A DNA stretch of 56,921 nucleotides from Protofrankia sp963555915 (GCF_963555915.1 NZ_CAUVXL010000269.1:1-56921), one strand, 5' to 3'. Numbered from the stretch's first letter, positions 44,854 to 53,336 are shown. Program-made: numbers and translations. Notes: a model not told the origin generated them from the sequence alone.

Positions 44854-45246
44854 NNNNNNNNNNNNNNNNNNNNNNNNNNNNNNNNNNNNNNNNNNNNNNN
44901 NNNNNNNNNNNNNNNNNNNNNNNNNNNNNNNNNNNNNNNNNNNNNNNNNNNNNNNNNNNNNNNNNNNNNNNNNNNNNNNNNNNNNNNNNNNNNNNNNNNN
45001 NNNNNNNNNNNNNNNNNNNNNNNNNNNNNNNNNNNNNNNNNNNNNNNNNNNNNNNNNNNNNNNNNNNNNNNNNNNNNNNNNNNNNNNNNNNNNNNNNNNN
45101 NNNNNNNNNNNNNNNNNNNNNNNNNNNNNNNNNNNNNNNNNNNNNNNNNNNNNNNNNNNNNNNNNNNNNNNNNNNNNNNNNNNNNNNNNNNNNNNNNNNN
45201 NNNNNNNNNNNNNNNNNNNNNNNNNNNNNNNNNNNNNNNNNNNNNN
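44854..45246. other. Assembly gap (393 N)
   Basis: The run of N interrupts the LytR-C gene. The frame that looks like its end after the gap is not the frame in which it enters, so the length of the run is probably nominal. Confidence 0.95.
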
Positions 45247-45248
45247 TC

Positions 45249-45305
45249 GCGGACGAGCCGCTCATCCTCGTCGTAACCAAGGCTTTTTCGCCAACCGCGC
45301 CCTGA
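45249..45305 (+). CDS. C-terminal fragment, probably of the LytR-C protein
   Basis: The 18 codons after the gap, ADEPLILVVTKAFSPTAP then TGA, look like the last hydrophobic strand of a LytR C-terminal domain. This frame differs from the one entering the gap at 44853, which would be explained if the true gap is not 393 bp. It could instead be the end of another small gene. Confidence 0.4.
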   Translation, partial: ADEPLILVVTKAFSPTAP

Positions 45306-45367
45306 CCGCCAACGGCCGCGCGGCCCTGGCTGGCGGCCCTGAGAGAACAAGTGACGGACCTGACCTC

Positions 45368-46219
45368 ATGACTTCCACGCCCGGTTCTGGCCCGATCGCC
45401 ACAGCGCCGCGGACGCTGGCTGGCGGCGCAGGGCTCGCGACCCTACTCACCGACCCGCGCCGTGCGCTGATCTCCCTGGACTACGACGGCACGCTCGCAC
45501 CGATCGTCGCCCGCCCATCGGACGCCGTTCCGGCGCCAGGCGCCCTGGCCGCGCTGGCGCGGATAGCCCAGCAGGTCGGATCGGTCACCATCATCACCGG
45601 GCGGCCGGTCGAAGCCCTGCTCGCTCTCGCCCGCTTCACTGAACAGCCGGGGCTCGAGTCGATGGTCATCCTCGGCCAGTACGGGCTGCAACGGTGGGAC
45701 GGCGTCACCAACCGGATCACGAGCCCCGAGCCGCTGCCCGGGGTCGCGGCGGTCAGGGCCGCCCTGCCACGGCTGCTTGAGGACGCGCCCGCCGGCACCG
45801 TAGTCGAGGACAAGAAGCACGCGCTCGTCGTACATGTGCGTCGCACCTCCGACCCGGAAGCCTCCCTGGCGGCTCTCACGCCCGCGTTGACCAGCCTCGC
45901 CGCAGACCACGGGCTCGAGGCGGCGCCCGGCAAACGGGTACTGGAACTGCGTCCACCCGGCCACGACAAGGGGCGGGCGCTACGCGACCGGGCGGCGGAA
46001 CTGGGTGCCCGGTCGGTCCTGTTCGCCGGTGACGACATCGGCGACCTGCCGGCTTTCGACGCTGTCGACCAGCTGCGGACTACCGGGGTGCCGGGTCTGA
46101 CCGTGTGCAGCGACGGCCCGGAGGTTCCAGCTCAGCTGCGGGAACAGGCAGATCTCGTCGTTCCGGGTCCGGAGGGGGTGGTCGCCCTGCTGCGCCTTCT
46201 CTCCGACCGCCTCTCCTGA
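45368..46219 (+). CDS. otsB: Trehalose-6-phosphate phosphatase
   Basis: A 283-aa HAD-family phosphatase with motif I D38-Y-D40-G-T-L-A-P, motif II TIITGRPVEAL, GQYGLQRWDG, VEDKKHALVVHVR and the acidic motif FAGDDIGDLPAFDAV. It removes phosphate from trehalose-6-phosphate to give trehalose. The start is ATG 45368. It converges with otsA 43 bp away, so the two trehalose genes are adjacent but in separate transcripts. Confidence 0.92.
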   Translation: MTSTPGSGPIATAPRTLAGGAGLATLLTDPRRALISLDYDGTLAPIVARPSDAVPAPGALAALARIAQQVGSVTIITGRPVEALLALARFTEQPGLESMVILGQYGLQRWDGVTNRITSPEPLPGVAAVRAALPRLLEDAPAGTVVEDKKHALVVHVRRTSDPEASLAALTPALTSLAADHGLEAAPGKRVLELRPPGHDKGRALRDRAAELGARSVLFAGDDIGDLPAFDAVDQLRTTGVPGLTVCSDGPEVPAQLREQADLVVPGPEGVVALLRLLSDRLS

Positions 46220-46262
46220 GGTGTTTCCCGGTCGTCGAGCGAGCACCTTCAGGCGAGCGTGG

Positions 46263-47828
46263 TCAGGCGAGCAGGGCCTCGAGCTGCTCTCGAAACCACC
46301 GGTGCGGGGGAAGCCGGCTGGCGACGGCGGCGAGCCGCTCGCACCGGCCACGCCGCTCGTCCGGGGTCATCAGCAGCGCGGCGTGCATGGCGGCCGCCGT
46401 CTCGCACACGTCGAACGGATTGATCACCAGTGCATCGGCGGCCATCTCCGCGCACGCCCCGGCCTCCCGGGACAGCACCAGCGCGGCCCCGGACCTCGAC
46501 AGTACGGCGCCTTCCTTGGCAACCAGGTTCATCCCGTCCCGGATCGGATTCACCACCAGGACCTCGGCGAGTGACAACGCGGCCAGCGACCGTGGATAGT
46601 CGTCGTTGACCTCGAGCCGGAGCGGCAACCAGGACGCGGTCGCGAACTCGTCCTCGATCTCCGCCACGATCCGCTGGACCGCAGCCGTGTACTCGCGGTA
46701 CTCGGGAAGATCGTGGCGTGACGGGTAGGCGCAGACGAGGTGCACCACCTGGCCGCGCCACCGTGGATGCTGGCGCAGGAGCTCCCGGTACGCTTCCAGG
46801 CCGCGGACGATGTTCTTCGACAACTCGGTCCGATCCACCCGCACGATCACCCGGCGACCGGCGATCAGCTCCCTCAACTCGGCGGCGCGGGCAGTGACGT
46901 CATGCCCGTGGGCGCGCTGCGCCAGGGCGGCGCCGTCAACCCCGAGCGGGTGGACGCCGATCCGGACCACGCGACCGCGGTATCGCAGCTGCGGCAGGCT
47001 CGTGGTGCCGGTCGTCTCGACGTCGTGGTCTGTCTCGGCGTCGTGGTCGATGACCATGTCCGCGCCGAGTATCGCCCGGGCGCACCGACAGAACGCCTCG
47101 GCCCACGCGGCCGTCAGGAAGCCCAGCTGGTCTGCGCCGAGCATGCCGTCAAGGACCGCGCGGGCGACGTCATCCGGCAGCATCCGGAAGTACTCGGGCG
47201 GCGCCCACGGGGTATGGCTGAAGTGGGCGATCCGCAGATCCGGCCGGAGGCGACGCAACTGCGCAGGCGCAAGAGTCAGGTGGTAGTCCTGGATCAGTAC
47301 GGCCGCGCCGGGTGCCGCCTCACGCGCCAGCGCCTCGGCGAACATCGCGTTGTAACGTTCGTAGGCCAGCCAGTCCTGCTGGAACGCCGGCCCGAAAGAC
47401 GGCTGAAATGCCGGTGCATACAGAAGATGCAGGACGAACCAGAGTGTACGGTTGGCGACCGCGTTGTAGGCCCGCTCGAACACGACCCGGTCCACATCGA
47501 GCATGCACACCGCGGCGCCGCCGGTGTCATGGCCGGCGCGATCGAGCCGTCCCTGCGGGGCCAGGCGGGTGGCCCGCCGGTCGGCTTCGGTCAACGCCGC
47601 GCAGACCCACACCAGCCCACTGCCACCGGTGGTACCCCCGGACGTGGCATCGTCGCCCGCGACCGCATGCAAGCCACTGACCAGCCCGCCACCGCCGCGA
47701 CGCGCGGTCAATGAACCATCATCGTCCGCAGTGAACGCCACCGGCCCGCGGTTGGAGGCAACGAGCACACGGGCCGTTCCGATAGACGTGGAACATCCCG
47801 GTTCGTCAACCCCCGTGATATGACGCAC
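46263..47828 (-). CDS. otsA: Trehalose-6-phosphate synthase (GT20)
   Basis: A 521-aa retaining glycosyltransferase of family GT20. Visible motifs are VLVASNRGPVAF, RRGGGGLVSGLHAV, QDYHLTLAPAQLRR, IAHFSHTPWAPPEYFRMLP, RIGVHPLGVD, VDRTELSKNI and VNPIRDGMNLVAKE. It joins UDP-glucose (or another NDP-glucose) to glucose-6-phosphate. The start is GTG 47828; no ATG with a ribosome site is nearby. Together with otsB it completes the OtsAB route to trehalose. Confidence 0.92.
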   Translation of the reverse strand: MRHITGVDEPGCSTSIGTARVLVASNRGPVAFTADDDGSLTARRGGGGLVSGLHAVAGDDATSGGTTGGSGLVWVCAALTEADRRATRLAPQGRLDRAGHDTGGAAVCMLDVDRVVFERAYNAVANRTLWFVLHLLYAPAFQPSFGPAFQQDWLAYERYNAMFAEALAREAAPGAAVLIQDYHLTLAPAQLRRLRPDLRIAHFSHTPWAPPEYFRMLPDDVARAVLDGMLGADQLGFLTAAWAEAFCRCARAILGADMVIDHDAETDHDVETTGTTSLPQLRYRGRVVRIGVHPLGVDGAALAQRAHGHDVTARAAELRELIAGRRVIVRVDRTELSKNIVRGLEAYRELLRQHPRWRGQVVHLVCAYPSRHDLPEYREYTAAVQRIVAEIEDEFATASWLPLRLEVNDDYPRSLAALSLAEVLVVNPIRDGMNLVAKEGAVLSRSGAALVLSREAGACAEMAADALVINPFDVCETAAAMHAALLMTPDERRGRCERLAAVASRLPPHRWFREQLEALLA

Positions 47829-47979
47829 ACCCGGAGACTAGGGCATGCCTTCAAGATCTTCACCAGGCCGTCCCGCACCAGGCCGTCCCACACCGGCCCG
47901 ACCTGGTGCGATCACACCTTGCCCACGCCCTACCCACACCTCATCTACACTTCGTCCACACCGGGCTGAATCCGATAAA

Positions 47980-48002
47980 AGCTTACTATATGATAGTAAG
48001 CT
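47980..48002. promoter_or_regulatory. Operator-like palindrome agcttactat-atg-atagtaagct
   Basis: Perfect 10-bp arms with a 3-nt centre in an otherwise GC-rich region. Its symmetry and its position between divergent genes suit a binding site for a dimeric repressor. Confidence 0.6.
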
Positions 48003-48038
48003 ATAATTCGCTATCTGCGCCACACGACAGCCCTGCGG

Positions 48039-48092
48039 CATGCCAGCAGCACCACACGACGCCAGGGCCACATGCCAGCAGCACCACACGAC
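48039..48092. repeat. 22-bp direct repeat with 32-bp period
   Basis: The 22-mer starting catgccagcagcacc occurs at 48039-48060 and 48071-48092 with a 10-bp spacer. A related shorter copy (CACACGACAGCCCTGCGGCA) precedes it. Confidence 0.85.
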
Positions 48093-48198
48093 AGCGCCGC
48101 CGACTGACAACCCGGGGTTAACCTACTTTTCGACGGAATCAACATAAAATGTCAAATGACTGCGGTTGTCTCGTGTGCCATGCCGCGCACGCGAGCAG

Positions 48199-49842
48199 AT
48201 GACAGAGGCAGGGTCCGGGCGGCCCTCCGCGGGCGTGATGCCGCGGGGCGGTAGCGTCTCGACCACGTACCTCCGTGAAGGCTCAAGCCGCGCGAAACCC
48301 GCCGAGCTCGGGTGGCGCATGGCCGGTGGGCATGGCGAGGCGATCTTAGCCGGGCTACTCGGGCTCGCTGGCGCATGCCTGGTCGTCGCTACGGCGGGGC
48401 GGCTCGCGCTACGCTCCGGGGTTGAGCTGCCTACCGACTGGTTCGGGTTGCTCATCCCGGTGCAGCTCGATCGTGCTTCAGCCCTGCCCGCCTTCATGAT
48501 TATCGGCGTCGCGCTCCTCGTCATCGGCTGGTTGCAACTGTGCCTGCTGGCCAGAAGGGGCTCGGTCTCGCTCAGCCAGACCGGGATCATCATCGCCGTC
48601 TGGTGTCTGCCCGTCGCTGTGGGTCCACCGATCCTGAGTCTGGATATATACAGCTATGTGGCGCATGGCGCCATGCTCACCGCCGATCTCAACCCGTACC
48701 GGAACGGTCCGAATATTCTGGGTAACCAACCCAGCTTGCTCGCGAGCGACCCGGTCTGGCGGATGTCGCGGGCACCCTATGGGCCATTGGCGCTCGCCCT
48801 GCTGAAGGCCGCCTATGGGCTGTCCGGCGGGACCGTGCTGGGAACGGTCCTGATCCTGAGGGCACTCGCGCTCGCCGGTGTCATCGTGATCCTCGGGTGC
48901 GTCGCGTGGGCCGCGGACCCCCGGCGACGGCCGCTGGCCCTCGCCGCCGCCGGCAGCCCGGTTGTCATCCTGCAGCTCCTCGGCGCCGTCCACCTTGAAT
49001 CGATCATGGTGGCACTGCTCGCCGCGGGCCTGCTGGCCGCCCGGGCCGGGCGTCCGATAGCGTCCATGATGTTGCTTACCGCGGCCACCGCGGTGAAGTG
49101 GCCGGCGGCGTTCGCAATCGTGGCGGTCGCCGTGTGGCATGCGGGAACCCCCGTACCGGGCACCCGCCCGCGCAACACCGGCCCTCCCGACGCCCGCCCG
49201 CCGCATGCGCGGGCGTCGGTTTGGGCACGGCTGCGGCCGGTGGCTCGGGATGTCGGCGTCGTCAGCGCATCCGGGCTGGTCCTCGTCTTGCTGATTCCAG
49301 ACGGGCTCGGTTGGTTACGTTCGGCGGCGACTCCCGCCTCGGGCCTCACCCTGTACGCACCGACGGTCGGTCTTGCCGACGGGCTCGCAAGGCTGGGCGA
49401 CATCGCCGACATGAAGATCCAGTTTGCGCAGGCGCTCAACCTGACCCGGACCGCCGGCATCGTGGTCACCGCCGGAGTGATGCTGCGCCTGTTGGCAACC
49501 ATCCGTGCGCGGAACCTCACCGCGACTGTCGGCTGGGGCCTACTGACGCTGGCGGTTCTCGGCCCCGTCCTGTACCCGTGGTACCTGACATGGGGGCTGA
49601 TACCGCTGGCCATGGCAACCGACCGGGTCCGCCTGAGTCTGCTCGGCACGGTGTCCGCGGTCGGTGCGTTTCTCGCCCTCCCACACTGCGAACTGTTGTT
49701 CGCCAACCTACCTGGAGCCACCCCGTGGCTCCAGCGCCAGGCACCGGTTATCGCGATCAGCACACTCTTCCTTGTGCTGATCTCTGTGGTGATACTCACA
49801 CGGCGCCGGGACAGCTGGTCCACGACGACCCTCAAGCGCTGA
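48199..49842 (+). CDS. Second MptB-like mannosyltransferase
   Basis: About 547 aa. The GT-C signature VGPPILSLDIYSYVAHGAM, the loop NPYRNGPNILGN and RAPYGPLALALLKAA identify the MptA/MptB family of polyprenol-phosphate-mannose-dependent transferases, with about 12 hydrophobic segments. Several starts (48166, 48199, 48238, 48319) are possible and none has a clear ribosome site, so the N-terminus is uncertain. A paralogue lies at 38262-40076. The GT87-like gene downstream suggests a lipoglycan or glycolipid locus. Confidence 0.8.
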   Translation: MTEAGSGRPSAGVMPRGGSVSTTYLREGSSRAKPAELGWRMAGGHGEAILAGLLGLAGACLVVATAGRLALRSGVELPTDWFGLLIPVQLDRASALPAFMIIGVALLVIGWLQLCLLARRGSVSLSQTGIIIAVWCLPVAVGPPILSLDIYSYVAHGAMLTADLNPYRNGPNILGNQPSLLASDPVWRMSRAPYGPLALALLKAAYGLSGGTVLGTVLILRALALAGVIVILGCVAWAADPRRRPLALAAAGSPVVILQLLGAVHLESIMVALLAAGLLAARAGRPIASMMLLTAATAVKWPAAFAIVAVAVWHAGTPVPGTRPRNTGPPDARPPHARASVWARLRPVARDVGVVSASGLVLVLLIPDGLGWLRSAATPASGLTLYAPTVGLADGLARLGDIADMKIQFAQALNLTRTAGIVVTAGVMLRLLATIRARNLTATVGWGLLTLAVLGPVLYPWYLTWGLIPLAMATDRVRLSLLGTVSAVGAFLALPHCELLFANLPGATPWLQRQAPVIAISTLFLVLISVVILTRRRDSWSTTTLKR

Positions 49843-49894
49843 CATCGGCGGGCACCGGCGCCCCGCGACGCCGGCCCCGCGCAGCCTGGCCCCG

Positions 49895-50038
49895 CAGGCG
49901 CTGGCATCGTCAGACGATGGGATCGTCAGGCGCTGGCATCGTCAGACTTCCCGGCAGCTGCAAGCCCCGGCACCCGCGGGTGCCGGCGAGGATCCGGTCA
50001 GGACGCCCGAACACGAGAAGGACGCCCGAACACGAGAA
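49895..50038. repeat. Repeat cluster and 20-bp palindrome between GT-C genes
   Basis: A 21-bp unit (caggcgctggcatcgtcagac) occurs at 49895-49915 and 49927-49947. A perfect 20-bp palindrome (49967-49986) may terminate the upstream gene. A 19-bp unit (ggacgcccgaacacgagaa) is tandemly duplicated at 50001-50019 and 50020-50038, just before the ribosome site of the GT87 gene. Confidence 0.8.
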
Positions 50039-50050
50039 AGGGGGAACGGC

Positions 50051-51607
50051 ATGCGCGCGCGCCTGAACACGGCCACGGTGCTGCTCGGCGTCGGCCTGTT
50101 CGCCCTGGTCGGCCTACTCGCGTTCGGAACCCGGATCGACCTTGCCGTGTACCGCCTGGGCGGCGACGCATTTCTGCACCATTTGCCCCTGTATGACCAG
50201 ATCATGCCTGGTACCGGCCTGCCCTTCACCTACCCGCCGTTCGCCGCCGTGCTGTTCGGCCCCCTCGCCCTCCCGCCGAAGCCGGCAGCACAGGCCATCT
50301 GGGCGCTGGTCCTGCTGACCTGCCTGGCGGAGTTGACCCGCCAGGTGCTCGCCGCGGCCCGCACCGACCCGCTCGCGTCCAGGCCGGCTGCGGTTGGGAT
50401 GCCGGCGGTCGGGCGGCAGGCGGCACTGGCCGTAGGCCTCCTGGCCGTGGAACCGATCCGAAGCAATCTCGCCTATGGCCAGATCAACATCCCGCTCATG
50501 CTATTGATCATTCTTGACCTGCGTCGTAGGTCCGGGCCGCTGCCCTCAGGTGTACTGATCGGCATCGCCGCGGCGGTGAAGCTCACCCCGTTGATCTTCG
50601 TTCCCTACCTCTTCGCCACGGGCAGACGCCGGGACGCGGGCATGGCCGCACTCTCCTTCAGCGCCTGCTCCGCACTGGCGGCCCTGGCCACTCCGGCAGA
50701 CTCGGCGCGGTTCTGGACCAGGCTGGCGCTCGACCCGTCCCACGTCGGCGGGATCGCGTATGCGGGCAACCAGTCGCTGTCCGGGGTGGCGACCCGCCTC
50801 GCCGGTCATGCCGTGCACGACGAGCTCTGGTTTCAGCTGGTGACGCTGAGCACAGCCGCCGCCGGGATCGGACTGGCAGTGGTGGCCACTCGCCGCCACG
50901 AGCCCCTGCTCGGCTGGACGGTATGTGGCATCACCGGGCTGCTCGTCTCACCGATCTCCTGGACCCACCACTGGCTGTGGGCACTGCCCGCGCTGGCCTG
51001 GCTGGCCGGCCCGACCGGGCCACGCGGGGGGCGGCTCGCGGCACGCGGCGGCTTTGCCCTGCTCGTCCTCGCTCCGATGTGGTGGCTGCCGTACGAGCAC
51101 GACCGCGAGTACTCCTGGCACGGCTGGCAGCTGTTGGTCGGGAACTCCTACGCCATCGCGGCTGTTCTCTTTCTCCTCGCCGTCGTCGGCCACCTGGCTT
51201 CCCGGGCTGGCAGGAGATCAGACCGTGGCGGGCCGCGCGGTCGGCAGCGTCGAGCGGACCGCGCTGGCCCAGCCGGAGCCGAGCGCGCCATCCTCCACGA
51301 CAACGTTGTCGTGGTCCGGCAACAACCCGACGAGATCGGTGTGTCGCAGCGCGTTCGCGACCAGGTGCATGCGGCCGACCTCACGGGCCATGATCAGGTC
51401 GCTGGCGGAGTCGCCGATCGCGATCGCCTGGTCCGGACGGAACCCGCGGCGGGCCAGGTCGAAAGCCACCGCGGCGCCCTTGCTGACACCCTCGGGAACG
51501 AGATGATAGACGTGCGGGACATCATCCACAGCCGGCATGCCAGCCCACGAAATGATGCCGTTGTCCCGGATGGTCAACCAGTCGAAACCCTCCGCCACGA
51601 GCCATAG
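50051..51607 (+). CDS. GT87-family alpha-mannosyltransferase
   Basis: A 518-aa polytopic protein with the GT87/DUF2029 plan: DLAVYRLGGDAFL, FTYPPFAAVLFGPL, AYGQINIPLMLLIILDLRRR, AVKLTPLIFVPYLF, GNQSLSGVATRL and SPISWTHHWLWALPAL. These transfer mannose from polyprenol-phosphate-mannose to lipoglycans (PimE and Rv2181 are relatives). AAAGGGGGAAC precedes ATG 50051. After the last membrane segment near residue 390 the frame continues 120 residues antisense to the HAD phosphatase gene. That tail is Arg-rich and may be accidental read-through past a lost stop. Confidence 0.8.
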   Translation: MRARLNTATVLLGVGLFALVGLLAFGTRIDLAVYRLGGDAFLHHLPLYDQIMPGTGLPFTYPPFAAVLFGPLALPPKPAAQAIWALVLLTCLAELTRQVLAAARTDPLASRPAAVGMPAVGRQAALAVGLLAVEPIRSNLAYGQINIPLMLLIILDLRRRSGPLPSGVLIGIAAAVKLTPLIFVPYLFATGRRRDAGMAALSFSACSALAALATPADSARFWTRLALDPSHVGGIAYAGNQSLSGVATRLAGHAVHDELWFQLVTLSTAAAGIGLAVVATRRHEPLLGWTVCGITGLLVSPISWTHHWLWALPALAWLAGPTGPRGGRLAARGGFALLVLAPMWWLPYEHDREYSWHGWQLLVGNSYAIAAVLFLLAVVGHLASRAGRRSDRGGPRGRQRRADRAGPAGAERAILHDNVVVVRQQPDEIGVSQRVRDQVHAADLTGHDQVAGGVADRDRLVRTEPAAGQVESHRGALADTLGNEMIDVRDIIHSRHASPRNDAVVPDGQPVETLRHEP

Positions 51608-52033
51608 GTTCACCTCGGCCACGTCGATGTTGCCCCGGAGCATGATGTCGACCTCGCGTCCGCGGTGCCAGGGTCGGTACACCTTCAGGCGTCCCGAATA
51701 CCGCGCGATCAGCGCGGCAAGGAGCGAATCCGGTATCTGGTCCAGATCGGCTGGCATGGCTCCGCGCAGGACCTGGCTGTTGCGTCCATGGTCCCAGCCG
51801 ACGATCGCACCGAGCTCGGCTATGAAGCCGTCTGCGCCGAAAATCGCACCGGCTTCGACCAGTTGCGACCTGGTCCGGCCGCTGACCAGCACCAACGCGA
51901 TGCTCGCCCGGTGCAGGTCGATGAGGGCGCGAGCCGGATCAAGGGTGGTGGAGTGGTCCTCGTTCCGGAAGAAGCACCCGAACGGCCCGACCATGGTTCC
52001 ATCAAGATCGGTGTAGACGACCCGGATGCTCAT
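51218..52033 (-). CDS. HAD phosphatase, probable glucosyl/mannosyl-3-phosphoglycerate phosphatase
   Basis: A 271-aa Cof-type HAD protein: motif I VYTDLDGTMVGP, motif II LVLVSGRTRSQL, a cap region, EGVSKGAAVAFDL and the acidic motif AIAIGDSASDLIMAREVG. AGGAGG sits 9 nt before ATG 52033. It is encoded after gpgS on the same strand, so its likely job is to remove phosphate from the sugar-3-phosphoglycerate made by that enzyme, giving glucosyl- or mannosylglycerate, a compatible solute. The gap to gpgS contains the (GGCGAT)12 repeat. Confidence 0.78.
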   Translation of the reverse strand: MSIRVVYTDLDGTMVGPFGCFFRNEDHSTTLDPARALIDLHRASIALVLVSGRTRSQLVEAGAIFGADGFIAELGAIVGWDHGRNSQVLRGAMPADLDQIPDSLLAALIARYSGRLKVYRPWHRGREVDIMLRGNIDVAEVNLWLVAEGFDWLTIRDNGIISWAGMPAVDDVPHVYHLVPEGVSKGAAVAFDLARRGFRPDQAIAIGDSASDLIMAREVGRMHLVANALRHTDLVGLLPDHDNVVVEDGALGSGWASAVRSTLPTARPATV

Positions 52034-52066
52034 CAGCGATGTCCTCCTGCTCGTGCCGCTGGTGCT

Positions 52067-52138
52067 GGCGATGGCGATGGCGATGGCGATGGCGATGGCG
52101 ATGGCGATGGCGATGGCGATGGCGATGGCGATGGCGAT
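52067..52138. repeat. Hexanucleotide microsatellite (GGCGAT)12
   Basis: Twelve perfect copies between the gpgS stop (52209) and the phosphatase start (52033). An in-frame upstream start at 52255 would read the repeat as (Ala-Ile)n, but AGGAGG near 52033 supports the shorter protein, leaving the repeat in the 5' leader. Confidence 0.95.
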
Positions 52139-52208
52139 CTTTCTAGGTTTGTACGCCGGAAAACCCCTTGTTGACCTTACAAACCTCGAAAGATCGAATG
52201 TTCGGATG

Positions 52209-53216
52209 TCATCGCGGTCCGTCACCTGAAACGCGCGCCGCCCGGCGAGCGGCATACTCCGGAATTGTGATCATCGGGGAACGCTCCCGCACCTCGACCC
52301 GGTGGGTGTGCGGCTCAAACCCGCCGTCGCAGCGGCGGAACTGGGTCAACGTCTGCCCCGGAGCCGGGCTGTGGACACCTAGCCGGGTCCACGCCGTCTG
52401 GATGATCTCGGCCGCCATGCGTCCGAGAGCGTCGTCGGGCTGGTGGCGATGGATCTTTCGTCCGACCTCGACCTGCGCGATCGCATCCGCGCCCGCCAGG
52501 GACAGGACGTCCACCAGCTGGGCGAACTCGACTCCGTAGCCGGAGACGAACGGTAGCCGCTCGAGCAGGACGCGGCGGCCGGCGAACTCGCCCGCGAGCG
52601 GTTGCACCAACCCGGCCAGCGCCGGCCAGTGCATGTTGAGCAGGGGGCGCGCGACGAGTTCGGTAACCCGCCCACCACCGCCGGGCAGCAGGCCGCCCGC
52701 CAGCGGCCGGTCGTAGGACGCCTTGACATAGGACACCTCCCGCTCGGTCAACAGGGGCCCCAACAGCCCGGTCACCACCTGGGTGTCGAAGTCCTCCAGG
52801 TCCGCGTCGACGAAAATCACAATATCTCCGGACGAGGCGTACAGGGACTTCCACAGAGCTTCACCCTTACCCGCGATCCGCCCGTGGCCGGGCAGGATCC
52901 GCTCCTCGGGGATCACCACCGCACCCGCGGCGGTCGCCTCGGACGCGGTCGCGTCGACCGACCCCGGATCGATGACAATGATCTCGTCAACGAGCGGCAC
53001 CCCGACAACAAGATCGCGATGGATCGCAGAAACGATCGTGCCGACCGTGGCGGCCTCGTTCAGCGCGGGCAACACCACGCTGATCGGACCCTCCTTGCGG
53101 GCCAGCAACCGGACGGGCGAGAAGTCACGCCCGTCATACGTTCGACGCTCGAACCAACGGTGCACATCACGCCGCACCCGGTCTACAGTACGGACTGACA
53201 ACTTCATCCGGCTCAT
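52209..53216 (-). CDS. gpgS: Glucosyl-3-phosphoglycerate synthase (GT81-like)
   Basis: A 335-aa GT-A glycosyltransferase. ISVVLPALNEAATVGTIV, IIVIDPGSVDATASEATAAGA, PGHGRIAGKGEALWKSL, VFVDADLEDFDTQVV and SGYGVEFAQLVDVL match GpgS of actinobacteria. It transfers glucose (or mannose in MpgS-type members) from a nucleotide sugar to 3-phosphoglycerate. The usual D-S-G-S-x-D here reads D-P-G-S-V-D. The neighbouring HAD phosphatase completes the route. The start at 53216 overlaps the 5' end of the thrC riboswitch on the other strand. Confidence 0.88.
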   Translation of the reverse strand: MSRMKLSVRTVDRVRRDVHRWFERRTYDGRDFSPVRLLARKEGPISVVLPALNEAATVGTIVSAIHRDLVVGVPLVDEIIVIDPGSVDATASEATAAGAVVIPEERILPGHGRIAGKGEALWKSLYASSGDIVIFVDADLEDFDTQVVTGLLGPLLTEREVSYVKASYDRPLAGGLLPGGGGRVTELVARPLLNMHWPALAGLVQPLAGEFAGRRVLLERLPFVSGYGVEFAQLVDVLSLAGADAIAQVEVGRKIHRHQPDDALGRMAAEIIQTAWTRLGVHSPAPGQTLTQFRRCDGGFEPHTHRVEVRERSPMITIPEYAARRAARVSGDGPR

Positions 53217-53330
53217 CCAGAGGGGCAGAGGGACCGGCCCAGTGAAGCCCCGGCAACCACCCGCATCCGTGCGAGGCAGGTGCTAATTCCGACCCGAGAC
53301 GCAACGGGCTCTCGGGAAAGATGAGGAGTT
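53212..53330 (+). ncRNA. SAM riboswitch (S-box type) upstream of thrC
   Basis: The sequence carries the S-box core: gagggaccggccca, gtgaagccccggcaacc and ggtgctaattcc, then the P4-like stem cccgag/ctcggg and the closing AAAGATGAGG. The P1 strands are ctcatc (53212-53217) and gatgag (53320-53325). The 3' P1 strand runs into the thrC Shine-Dalgarno sequence GAGGAG (53323-53328), so ligand-bound P1 would hide the ribosome site: a translational OFF switch by inference. Confidence 0.82.
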
Positions 53331-53336
53331 TCACCC

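Larger units (their letters stand above)
47829..48198. promoter_or_regulatory. AT-rich intergenic region with operator-like palindrome
   Basis: A 370-bp divergent gap between otsA and an MptB-like gene. It holds an AT-rich patch (47970-48020) with the palindrome below, a 22-bp direct repeat (48039-48092), and probably promoters for both genes. Confidence 0.5.

Noticed and set aside
52034..52255. (Ala-Ile)n N-terminal extension of the HAD phosphatase
   Set aside because: AGGAGG just before ATG 52033 and HAD motif I directly after that start argue that the hexamer repeat is untranslated.
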